Assembly: GCA_016858145.1 (NCBI GenBank)
Contig: JAEHOE010000011.1
Coordinates: 248,001-312,000, forward strand
Origin: Edaphochlamys debaryana
Lineage: Eukaryota; Chlorophyta; Chlorophyceae; Chlamydomonadales
Reading direction: 5' to 3'
Length of the DNA: 64,000 bases
Positions within the stretch are counted from its first letter, which is position 1, and each line of letters opens with the position of its first letter. The notes below the pieces were generated by a model. That model was not told the origin of the DNA and did not search any database. It was given only the letters and a program-made list of their open reading frames with translations. A program made the position numbers and the translations under genes. Shown piece after piece: positions 32,237 through 42,230 of the stretch.

Positions 32237-35200
32237 GCTTCCGGGGCTTCCTGTTTGAGTGCCTGGAAGCGCTGGGGGTTGGCAATGGCTTCCTGGCGTG
32301 GGTGCGGCTTCGGCACCAGGGCACAAGATCCGCGGCCCTAGTCAACGGCGACGTATCAGGTCACCTGGAGATAACAGCAGGGGTACGGCAAGGCTGCCCA
32401 TTAGCGCCGCTGCTCTACCTGGCGGCCGCTCAAGCGCTACTATCGTGGCTTGCTAAACAGGGATTCCAGATTGCTCTCTCACCCAACGGCCGCCAGCTTG
32501 TCCTCCGAGCTTCCCAATACGCAGACGACTACACGCAATTCTTGCGACCCAACACAGCCGCCGCTTTCGCTGCAGCCATGGAGACCTTTGCGCAAGCAAG
32601 TGGACAACGCCTGAACGCCAGCAAGTCGGAGCTGCTCCCCGTCGGCCTGATCCCACCGCCTGCGCCGCTGCCCGCGCCGCTGCCCGGCCCACCGCCCGCG
32701 CCGCCGCACGGCCCGCCGCACGCACCGGCGCTGGACCCACCACCAGATCCACCGCCCACGCTGCCGCCTGGCCTGCCGCCCGCGCTGCCGCCTGGCCTGC
32801 CGCCCGCGCCGCCGCCTGGCCTGCTGCCCGCGCCGCCGCCTGGCCTGCCGCCCGCGCCGCCGCCTGGCCTGCCGCCCGCGCCGCCGCCTGGCCTGCCGCC
32901 CGCGCCGCCGCCTGGCCTGCTGCCCGCGCCGCCGCCTGGCCTGCCGCCCGTGCCGCCGCCTGGCCTGCCGCCCGCGCCGCCGCCTGGCCTGCCGCCCGCG
33001 CCGCCGCCTGGCCCGCCGCCCGCGCCGCCGCCTGGCCTGCCGCCCGCGCCGCCGCCTGGCCTGCCGCCCGCGCCGCCGCCTGGCCTGCCGCCCGCGCCGC
33101 CGCCTGAGCCGCCGCCCGCGCCGCCGCCTGGCCTGCCGCCCGCGCCGCCGCCTGGCCTGCCGCCCGCGCCGCCGCCTGAGCCGCCGCCCGGCCTGCCGCC
33201 CGCACCGCCACCCCCTGATACCTCATTGCGAACCGTCGTGAAGGCCAAGACCCTGGGGGTAACAGTCGCCAACACCGCCGCCCTGTGCAAGCCGGCCATC
33301 GCCCTGGATGGAGTCTACTCGGCTCTAACCAAGCTGGTGTCCCTGAATCTTTCAGCCTTTGGGAGAGCGTCGACGGCCTCTGGCTACGCAATCTCCAAGG
33401 TCCTGTACCACCTGGAATTCGCTTTCCCCCCCCCCGCCCGAGCTGCAGCGACTCTGCAGCACGGTCGCAGCCATGGTGGACCGCAGCATGACGCCGGCGG
33501 CACACGCCAGTAACCCACACGCTCGCCTACCGGGGATAGGCTACAAGGCGATGTGCGTCCCCCCGGAGGACGGAGGGCTCGGCCTCCTCCCGGTGGTAGA
33601 ACACGTACGGGCCCGACAAGCGGTGCTGGCGACACGCTGCGTGCTGGGCAGCTGCCCGAACCTCCTCCGCTTCAGGCCAGTGTGGCCGACGGTCGCAATG
33701 GAGCTCCTCCGACGAACGCACCCGGCCGTACACCCCCTCTGCCTCTTCACAGCCCAGCGGGCAGGCCCCAACGCCGCCACCAAGGTGCTGGGGACCACGG
33801 CAAACAGCCCCTGCCCGACGCTGAACATGATAACGGGGGCACTCCTTCATCTCCCCCGGGTTGAGTTGATCAAGAGCCCCGCGGTGGGGCCGTGGGTACA
33901 CAGCGCGCCAGTATGAGGAAATCCGGCCCTCAGACCCGCAGCAGCGGGCCGTGGGGGGCTGGAAAGCATGTATGCGGACCTGATGGGTATCAATGAATTG
34001 AGGACTGTTGGCCAACTAGTAAGAGCCTATAGGGCAGGGGCGGGAGCAAGGGCGGGGCTCAGTGGAGCCCAGGGGGGCAGGCTGCCACCGATGGCTAGGA
34101 GCGAGTGCTCAAGGAAGGTGAAAGAGAACATCGTAGTTGGTCTGTGGGGACGAGGGGGGTATGAGTCTCTACCCGCAGCGCTACGCAATGGCCCTGCGCT
34201 CCTAGGGAGGATCGATAGCTTGATGGGCCATATTCCCGTACCGTGGGTGCAAGCAGCAACGGAGGTGGAAGAGAACCCGGACTTGGCCTGCCCAGAGGAG
34301 GAGGCATGGAAAGAACTCTTGGGATGCATAGGTTGGCGGATCGGACAGACGCTTGTGTCAGCGGCTAGGCTGTCGGTGAGCTTGGCCACGGCCCTGCAGA
34401 TGGAGCCCGCTTTTGAGTATGTGAAAGGCAAGCATTTGAATTTTGTGGCAGAGGCGCTGAGTGGTGGGGTAGGGGACGAGTCAGACCTGTTGGACCTACA
34501 AGCCACCTTGCGCAGGCTGTGGGCCCTGCGCTGGGAGAACGTGTGGAAGGAAGCTTTCTGGCGCTTGGCGCTCAACGGCTTTACTGGCTTTTCGGCACAT
34601 GAAGGAACGGCCACGTGCCCATGTGAGATTGCGATGCACGGAGGGGACAGATTGCACCACTTTTGGAAATGCTACTTGGCTGAGGGCCTGGTTGATGAGA
34701 TGTGCGCGTGTCTAGGGGGCGAGCAGGGCATGCCATGGACCTGGCCACTTCGCCGGTTCAATCTTTGGCTGGCTCGACCAACGGAGGGAGTTGACCAGAG
34801 AGTGTGGGATGTGGTGTGTCTTGCAGCCACGACAGCCATGGAGAAGGGACGCCGATATCTATACGCGACAAGGGAGAATGGGAATCGCCTCGGGGTGCTG
34901 AACCGTGGACGTGTGTTGGTGTCAGCTGAGTTTTGGGGAGCGCTTCACTCTTTTGCTGCGCTCAGGCCACCAAGTGGCTGGGAGACAATACCGGCGGACC
35001 ACCCTTTCCTGCGAGTCTCAGGTGGCAGATTGACTGTGCAGGAGCCCCCAGGCGTCCTGGCCTTGATTGACGATGATTAAAGGCACAGCGGAATTAGTGG
35101 AATAGTACTGAGGGGGGCTCTACGGGCCCGACCCTAGCAACGTGGTGTGACGACCGAAAGTCAGTCACGTTGCGTGGGTGTCGGTGTGCAGGTGGCACAC

Positions 35201-35266
35201 CCAGTAGGTGGCGCTCTCGCTCAACCCCTCCCCTTCTGGAGGCGGTTCCTGCTGTAACCATCGCAT
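32237..35266 (+). mobile_element. 5'-truncated non-LTR retrotransposon (LINE) inserted in copy D
   Basis: A 3,030-bp element in the last exon of copy D, same strand. It begins inside the reverse transcriptase domain: LFECLEALGVGNGFLAWV, VNGDVSGHLEITAGVRQGCP, the catalytic YADD at 32518-32529, and ASGQRLNASKSELLPVG. After a Pro-rich repeat the domain continues (KAKTLGVTV). The C-terminal region (33,968-35,080) contains a CPCEIAMHGGDRLHHFWKC motif, like the zinc-binding region after LINE reverse transcriptases. The reading frame changes at a run of C (33426-33435) and again around 33,900-33,960, so the element is not intact. No endonuclease is present. A 3' non-coding tail of about 185 bp ends without poly(A). 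The 9-bp duplication shows retrotransposition after the tandem duplication. Clade unassigned. Confidence 0.9.
32643..33211 (+). repeat. 24-bp coding minisatellite inside the LINE reverse transcriptase
   Basis: About 19 regular units of CCGCCTGGCCTGCCGCCCGC plus GCCG (variants CTG/CCG/GAG), encoding tandem LPPAPPPG, preceded by irregular Pro-rich repeats. It keeps the reverse transcriptase frame open and sits between the LNASKSELLPVG block and KAKTLGVTV, which are normally close together in LINE enzymes. Confidence 0.92.
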
Positions 35267-35275
35267 CCCTTAGGG
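35267..35275 (+). repeat. target-site duplication of the LINE, right
   Basis: CCCTTAGGG, matching 32228-32236. The interrupted exon of copy D resumes directly after it. Confidence 0.85.
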
Positions 35276-35607
35276 CGGCCGCCACCTCCCTACTCGGCGC
35301 ACTTGCGGGGGCGCTGCAGGGCGCCGGCGGGCCCCGAGGAGGCGGCCGCAGGGCTGGCGGGCTGGCGGGCCCCGAGGAGGCGGCCGCAGCTGAGGGCGCC
35401 GGAGCTGGGGAGGCTTCAGAGGCGGAGGCCGGGGCCGGGGCCAGCGGGGAACCCTCCGGCGCTGCCAGGAGAGCCCCGCCTCCGCCTCCGCCCCCGCCCC
35501 CGCTGCAGCAGCTGAGGCGGCTGGTGGTGGATGCGTCGGAGCTGTGGGGCCTGCCGCTGCTGGCTCAGCCAGCGGCGGTGGGGAGTATGGATGGCGAGTT
35601 TGCCTGA

Positions 35608-36593
35608 ATGTGCCCATGGGTGTCCTGGCCTGGAGTGAACAGGGAGGCGGGCGACCGGGGTTTGAGCGCTTTGCGCGAGGCTTGGGACCAGGGGGTGAGT
35701 GGGACTCCAACTACCCAAGTTGGGTGATGATCCACAGCCCTGTGTGACGATAAGGCGACACCTCGGGGCACGTTAGGGCCCAGGCGGGCGACGGATCGCA
35801 CGTCGGGCGGGCAGCCCGAGAACGAGAGCATGCGTTGCTTTGATACGCATGGGCGGGAGTGTCTGAAGGCCTGAGGATGCATCATGGGAGAGCAGGGTAG
35901 CTGGCGGCGCGCGGCGGTGACAACCGCATAGCATGGGTGTCGAGGCGTCCTCAGAATGTCCTTCGGCTGAGTTGAGGTGGTTCTTGTGTACTTCAAGCGG
36001 TAGGACGAGCACGGACCTGAGGCTAACTGCGTTCTCGTGGAAAGGCCAACTTCAAGGGGAATGCCGGGGGTTGCATGGGCGCACTGGGTGGGGTACACCT
36101 GTCTTGTGCTGGCCGTACCGACCTGGCAGCAAACGTCTTGCAGTGTTGCCGACAGGGCAAATAATTTCAAAGTTGGCGCGTTATGATGGCTGGGCAAAGT
36201 GGTCTAGGGACAGGGGCTGGTGTGGAAAGGCGAATAGGGCTGTTGGGAGTAGGAGGGAGTAGGGGTCACGGTAAGTGCGCTTCCCAGCCATCTCAGGGTG
36301 AGGAAGGGCGTGGTGACGAGAGATAGTCGTTACTGTCGTTGTCGGTAGTTGTGTTGCCTTGCCGTGGAGGCTGGACGCGTCATGGCGGCTGGGCGAAGCG
36401 GTGTGGGGGCGTCGCCCGTGGGGTCGATGGGTTAGGAATTTAGGATGGCCACGGATGGCCGTGGGGACTTGTGCGGGGAATGGTACGTGCGCGAGGGTAG
36501 CCGGCGATGTCAGGGCAAATGCCTCTAGACAGAACCTTGTACGAAATAGAAAGCTCGGTGCACGCACAGCTCCATTCGTGCACGGCACGCGAC
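35608..36593. other. spacer between copies D and E
   Basis: No gene. The first part (CCATGGGTGTCCTGGCCTGG) matches DNA after fragment I. The last part (CGTGGAGGCTGGACGCGTCA) recurs before F and G. Confidence 0.5.
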
Positions 36594-36618
36594 GACCGCG
36601 GCCAGCTGTCGCCAAGCT
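36594..36618 (+). promoter_or_regulatory. conserved upstream box, copy E
   Basis: Reads GACCGCGGCCAGCTGTCGCC then AAGCT, the plus-strand-array form of the box. It lies about 115 bp before the candidate ATG at 36732. Confidence 0.5.
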
Positions 36619-37405
36619 GCTTCGCCTTCGGACCGCCAAGGAGCTTCACAAGAACGCTCGGACACAAATTCAGTGCTCAACACTACTGTGCGAATACCAT
36701 GAACACTGGCACCAGCCGTCCGCAAGCGGACATGCGGCCGGCTCTTCAGCAGTTCGGGTGACGCTTGCTCAGCTCGACCAGCAACATGAGCTCATCGGGA
36801 GCAGGATGTCGGCGCACTGCCAAGAACTCATGACACGTTGGCCACCTGATGCGGTTGTCCTCAGCTACTGCCAGCGAGGATGGCCGCCTAGTCAAAGCTG
36901 CCCAGCTCGCGGACTATCCAAGCCAGACTAGCCGCTATCCTCCTTGCTTCTTAACCGGCACGATGTGGAGCTATGGTTAGTCATGGTGGGTCAGGGCAGG
37001 GGCGAAGGCACAGAGTACCTGGACAGGGCGTGGCCTCCCACCTCCAACCCCCGGCCGCGCCCCCGGCCTGGCATGCACGGGCCACTGTCGTTGTCCCGCT
37101 CCGTCCGCTGCGCACACGAGGGGAGCTGTCGTGATTACTGACTGGCACTTTGGGGGGCTTGCTGTCACGTCGCGGGACACAGGCATCGGGGCATACTCAC
37201 CTGCTATAGTGAGATCCCCCACTCCCCCTTCGCCCCCAAACCATCTCCCCACACTCCGCCCCCCCCAGCCAGCTCCGTTCCGCCCACGAGGACCGCTCCC
37301 GGATGCAGCAGGCTCTGCTGGCGGAGCGGGCGGCGGCGGTGGCGGGGGGGGAGGCACTCGGGGCTACAGCGTGGGGAGGGCGTGCGGGCCGGCCATGAAG
37401 AGGCC
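36619..37405 (+). other. 5' exon blocks of copy E
   Basis: An ATG at 36732 (MRPAL) corresponds to the start in G and H, but an 8-bp insertion (CAGCAGTT) moves the following LAQLDQQHELIGSRMSAH into another frame. From 37273, after CCCCAGCCAG, the helical block LRSAHEDRSRMQQALLAERA is open until a TGA at 37407. The 5' part differs from that of the left-array copies (MDEQQLPG), though the box and the helical block are shared. Confidence 0.4.
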
Positions 37406-37776
37406 ATGAGGGAGGTCCGACCGGCAGGCTGTCCTCCGGTCATATCTTAAGCGGCGTCTCATCACTACACCTCACACCACGGCGAACGGGTGTGCGCCTG
37501 CTGGCCTCTGCGCCGCGCGAGTCGCAGCCGAAGACCTCGCGAGCCGGGGCCGTCACCCGCTGTCCTCCGCGGCTTGCTAGGCATCTCTGCAGCGCAACCT
37601 GATCCAGGCTGTAGCAAGGTGGGGCAAGGTGGGGCGAGGGCGCTTGGGGGCGCATTGCGGTCTGCCTCGCTCGTTGGCCCGGGCTGTGACGCGCTGAGCC
37701 TTTCTCTCCCTCCCCCGTACGCAGGCCCTGCTAAGATAGCGCTTAAGGTATCGCAGTGACTCGCAGCGGGCCCCCA

Positions 37777-40364
37777 ATGCCGCCCCAGGGCCGGGGGCGA
37801 GGCGGCGGCACCGGCGGGGGAGCGGGCCACGCGGGCTCTGCCGCGAGCGCGGACCCCGGCGCCGGCCCCAGCACTTCCGGGCGCTCGGGCCCCGCCTCCC
37901 AGCTGTCCCTCCTGCCCGTCCCGCTGCTGCGTGCCTACCGGGCCCTGCCGGCGGCCGCGGAGGCTCTGCTGCCGGCCCCTGTGACCCAGCGGCCCGGCGG
38001 CGGCGGCTCGGCGGCGGGCCGGGGCCGCGGGCCGGGAAGCGGGCGCCTGGCCGCTCTGCGCGAGGGCAAGGAACAGCTGGGGGCACTCAGTTATGCACTT
38101 GCAGGGCTTACGCATCCTAGCCCACCCGAACAAGCCGCGGCTCTGGCGGAGCTCCTGTCGACGCACCCAGCGGAGACGGCCGCGCTGCTGAGGCTGTACT
38201 CCGCAGCGCTAAGGCCGTGGGGCGAGGGGAGCAGCGGCGGGGGGAGCGGCGGCGGCGGCTCCAGCGGCGGCGGGGGAATCGGCGGCGGTGGTGGCTCGGG
38301 TGGCGGCGGTGTGCCCCTAGAGGCATTTGCCCTGGAGGGGTGGCGGGCCGATACCGCTACCTCCGTTGAGGTGCTTCTCGGCACCTGCCCGCCGCTCCCT
38401 CCCTCCCGCCACGCGCTGTCCGTGCTGCGCTTCGCGCTCGCCCTGCTGCGCGCCCAGACCCTGCCGGCCCTCAGCCGGCGGATGGCGGCAGTAGCTCATG
38501 CAGCCGCCAACAGCGCTGGCGGCAGCAGGGTAATCCTTCCAGACGCGCTCACCCTTCTCGGCGCGCTTGATGCGGTCATGTCCCAGCAAGATACGGCATT
38601 ACGCGCGCTCCCGGCCGAGGAGGCGTCCCTGCGGGCGGCGTGCATGGAAGAGTATGCGCGGAGCCTGGCGGAGAGCGGCCTCCTGGAGAACGCGGCGAGG
38701 GCGCTGCTGCTGCTGCAGGCCCGGGGACAGCAGCGGTCGCTCAGCACCGCCACGGGCAAATGCACATACATCCTGATCCACTCAGCTCTTGCTGTGTGGA
38801 AAGTCCTCGGCGCCGGGGGCGTGGTGCCGAAAGAGTCGGCCGCTGGCGCCGTCAGCCCCGCCGCCGCCGCGCACCTGCGCTCAGTGCTCCGTGGCCGCTG
38901 CCTGCAGACTGCCGTACTGGTGTATGGCGTAAGCACGCTGCGGCTGCTCGACGGGGGCCCGAGCTACGGCCTGCCGGCGGCGCTGCACACCGTGGGCCAC
39001 GCTCTTCGCTATGACGGGGCCGACCAGGCGCTGAACCCTACCGCGCTCCGCTTGCTCCGCTACTTGTTGGCATCACCGGCTGACGCCCTGCCGCCGCTCG
39101 GCGCCGGTGCTTCGCTGGACCTCGTCCTGCGGGTGGGCTGGGTGGCGGCGGTGGTCTCTGCGACGACGTCTCCGCCAAACCAGTCGGCCCTCGTCTCAGG
39201 CGTTCCCCCGCCCCCGCCTCTGCACTCGCCGCTGTACCTGCGGCCAGAGGCTCCGGCGCTGGCAGTGTGGGCCCTTGCTCGCGGCCGGCTGTTGCTGTAT
39301 CGCCAGCTGGAGGTGTCTTCGCCACGGCTGGCGGAGCGGCGGCAGAAGTGGTGGCGGCTGGCTGTGACGACGGCGGTGTACGGCATGTGGGGGGCGGATG
39401 AGGACTCAGGACAAGTGCTGTGGGAACAGGTGGTGATGCCCCTCCGCACCATATGGTCCGGCTTCACCCTCGGTGCGTGGGTGTCGGGCGCCCCGTTTGC
39501 GTCGGTTGCTGGTCTCAGGCATATATTGTCCGTCTCATAAGTGGAGTGTAGCCGGCTACAGATGTGCTTTGCGAAGCGGTACGGGACTAACAGCTGTGCA
39601 CACGCTACCCCTCGTGGGCCGCAGCGCCATCTACAGTCTTCCGCCCGCACCATCCATGGGCGCTTAGCTGTGCTCTCACACCGGGCATCCTGCCGGTCGC
39701 ATCATCCTCACCTCCTCGCACCTCCCTTTGCCCCCCAGACCTGGACGCCCTGCCGCCCGCTGCCCCTGCCGAGGTGGCGGCGGCGCTGGCGGCCGGGCTG
39801 CTGCCGGCCCTCACGGCCCTCCCCGACCTCCCCCGCTCGGGGCCTGCGAACCCGAGGGGCCCCTTCGCGGAGCTCCTGTCAGCATGCGACCGGGACCACC
39901 CGGGCGGCGCCGGCCTTGCGCACTTCCTGGCACCGCTGCTGGCGTACGGCGAGCCGGGGCAGGCGGAGGGGCTGCTGGGAGCCCTGGGCCGGGCGGGCGG
40001 GCTCGTGGGGCCAAGCGGTGGTGGGGCCGGCACCGAGCCCTTCAGGGAGGCCGCCACATCCCTCCTCGGCGCACTTGCGGGGGCGCTGCAGCGCTGCCGC
40101 CGCCTGGGCCCGGCGGCTGCCGAGGCGCCGGCGGGCCCCGTGGAGGCGGCGGAGGGTGCTGGAGCTGACGAGAGTTCCGAAGCGGAGGCAGGGGCCAAGG
40201 CAAGCGGGGGGCCCTGCGGCGCTGCCTCCAGAGCCCTCAAGCCCCCGCCTGCGCCCCCGGTGCAGCAGCTCAGGCGGCTGGTGGAGTATGCGTCGGAGCT
40301 GTGGGGGCTGCCGCTGCCGGCTCAGCCAGCGGCGGTGGGGAGTATGGGTGGCGAGGCCAACTGA
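37777..40364 (+). CDS. tandem family protein, copy E (intact, about 773 aa)
   Basis: Two exons, 37777-39472 and 39739-40364, donor GTGCGT and acceptor CCCCCCAG; 2,322 nt, in frame. MPPQGRGRGGGTG start, SQLSLLPVPLLRAYRALP, LLSTHPAETAALLRLYSAAL, a Gly/Ser linker, LRFALALLRAQTLPALSRRM, LAESGLLENAARALLLLQ, LRGRCLQTAVLVYGVSTLRL and the terminal ASELWGLPLPAQPAAV are all present. A TAA lies in frame between the splice acceptor and this ATG, supporting the ATG as start. From about 38,142 to 39,535 it is nearly identical to copy G (47,151-48,544), and its last exon tail and 3' flank match F and G. No known domain recognised. Confidence 0.72.
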
Positions 40365-41194
40365 GCAGGCTCATGGTGTCCCGGAGTCGAGTGAGGATTG
40401 AGACTAGGGGGTGCGTCGTGCGTGAGAGTCTGACTCCCCTATCTGCACACGGTTATGAACCCCTGTTGTGCTGTTTGGCGGCGTTGCTTCCGGGGCGTCG
40501 AGGCACCTCCGGGCAGAAGGGGCCGACTCCGCTGAAGCTGAAGGGCAAGCATTGGTACAACCTGGTGGGGAGCGCGCGTGGTGCGGGCAAACAGTTCCTC
40601 TGATGCGGACGGTACCGTAGCCGCCGCAGGGCTTGCCCTTTTTGATGGGCCGAGGTGTCGAGGCGTCCTCAGAAGGTCCTTTGGCTGCGTTGAGGTGGTG
40701 TATGTGTACTTCAAGTGGTAGGAAGAGCACGGACCTGAGGCTTATGCCCATGGGCTATGGTACAGGAGTTGTATGCTGGCCGTCCTGACAGCAACCAACT
40801 TGCGAACTGGGCGTGTTATGGTGGCCGGGCGAAGCGGTTCAGGGACAGGGACTGGTGTGGATAGGTGAAGAGGGTTGTGGGGAGAAGGGGTCTCGGTAGC
40901 TCTGTGCTATGCTGTGCGCTTCGAGGTGCTTCCCGGGCAAGGAAGGGCGTGGTGACGAGGGATCGCCGTCATTATCGTTGACGGTAGTTGTGTTGCCTTG
41001 CCGTGGAGGCTGGACGCGTCATGGCGGCTGGGCGAAGCGTGTGGGGACAACGGGCGATGCCGATTGGTCGCGGGGACTGCGGGGCTGGTACGTGCGCAAG
41101 GGTAGCGCGGCTGGTTGCAATGCTCAGACGCCGGGGCCAGTACTAGACATAACCTTCTCCGCACATGCACACCTCGAGTCCTGCAACGGCCCGC
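40365..41194. other. spacer between copies E and F
   Basis: No gene. The first 380 bp are a conserved 3' block shared with F (44,801 on) and G (49,384 on), containing CCGCCGCAGGGCTTGCCCTT. The rest matches the F-G spacer. Confidence 0.5.
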
Positions 41195-41222
41195 GACCAT
41201 CGCGGCCAGCTGTCGTCAAGCT
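41195..41222 (+). promoter_or_regulatory. conserved upstream box, copy F
   Basis: Variant of the box with CGCGGCCAGCTGTCGTCAAG at its core, about 114 bp before the candidate ATG at 41336. Confidence 0.45.
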
Positions 41223-42180
41223 GCTTCGACGGCGGACTGCTACGGAGCTTCACAATAACGCACAGACTCAAACCATGTGTTCAACACTACTGTATGAATA
41301 CCATGAACACTGGCACCAGCCGTCCGCAAGTTGACATGCGGCCGGCTCTTCAGCAGTTCGGGTGACGCTTGCTCAGCTCGACCAGCAACATGCACCTCAT
41401 CAGGAGCAGGATGTCGGCGCACTACCACGCAGTCATGAACGTCGGCCGACACGCGTTGCGGTCCTCCTCAGCTACTGCCGGCGAGGATGGAGTCAAAGCT
41501 GCCCAGCTCGCGGACTATCCTTGCTTTTTCACCGGCGCGATGAAGAGGCTGAGGCCATGGTAGGTCGCTTGTGGGTCAGGGCAGCACCTGCACAGGGCAT
41601 CGCCTCCCGCTTCGCGCCTCCAACCCCCGGCCGTCCCGGGCCTGGCACTGTCCTTGTCCCTCTCCTTCCGCTGCACACGAGGGCAGCTGTGACACATCCA
41701 ACCATCTCCCCACATCCGGCCCCCCAGCCAGATTCGTTCCGCCCACGAGGACCGCTCCCGGCTGCAGCAGGCTCTGCTGGCGGAGCGGGCGGCGGCGGGG
41801 GCGACGGGGGAGGAGGCAAGGGGCTGCAGCGCCTTGGGGGAGGCCGAGGGCGGTGGTGGGATGGCCGAGATGGCGAGCAGGGGCAGACGGCGGAACTCGC
41901 TGCTGCACTCCAGTCTTCTCTTCACACACGCGCCAGCCGTGACGTTCACTCCAACACCTTTCACCACAGCGAACCGGTGTGCCCCTGCTGGCCTCTGCGT
42001 CGCGCGAGCCTCAGACGTGGGCCTCGCGAGCCGGGACGTCGCCCGCTGTCCTCCGCGGCCCGCAATGCGTTTCCCAAGCGCACCAGCAACCTCAGTCCGG
42101 ACGCAGCAAGGTGGGGCGAGGGCGCTCGGGGTCGCATTGCGTCTCCCACCCGGTCTCTTTCCTCTCTCCGCTCGCAGGCC
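41223..42180 (+). other. 5' exon blocks of copy F
   Basis: ATG at 41336 (MRPAL) with the same 8-bp insertion as in E. The helical block (IRSAHEDRSRLQQALLAERA) starts at 41732 after CCCCAGCCAG and remains open for more than 140 codons. Confidence 0.4.
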
Positions 42181-42230
42181 CTGCTAAGTAATCGCCCAAG
42201 GCATCACAGCTAAATCACAGCGGACCCGCA

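Larger units (their letters stand above)
29890..35607 (+). pseudogene. tandem family copy D, frameshifted and split by a LINE
   Basis: Similarity to the family starts near 29,890 inside the intron before the MPPQ exon, so the 5' blocks are absent. The long exon starts at ATG 30142 and has the usual blocks, but the frame closes at 30,915 (after IPFAERHAF). The conserved continuation (FARGLAESGLLEHAARALLLLQARG) is in another frame up to the donor at 31772, which shows a frameshift near 30,870-30,910. The last exon begins at 31923 and is interrupted at 32,236 by a LINE, resuming at 35,276 (SLLGALAGALQ) and ending at 35,607 with ASELWGLPLLAQPA. It is the innermost copy of the right array, so truncated copies (C and D) face the central genes on both sides. 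Confidence 0.85.

Noticed and set aside
32643..33211. Possible CRISPR array
   Set aside because: Repeats are directly adjacent 24-bp coding units without spacers, in a eukaryotic genome.
32453..33520. Long minus-strand frame (AARAAGQ repeats) opposite the LINE minisatellite
   Set aside because: Low-complexity mirror of the 24-bp repeat; the plus strand encodes the reverse transcriptase with YADD.
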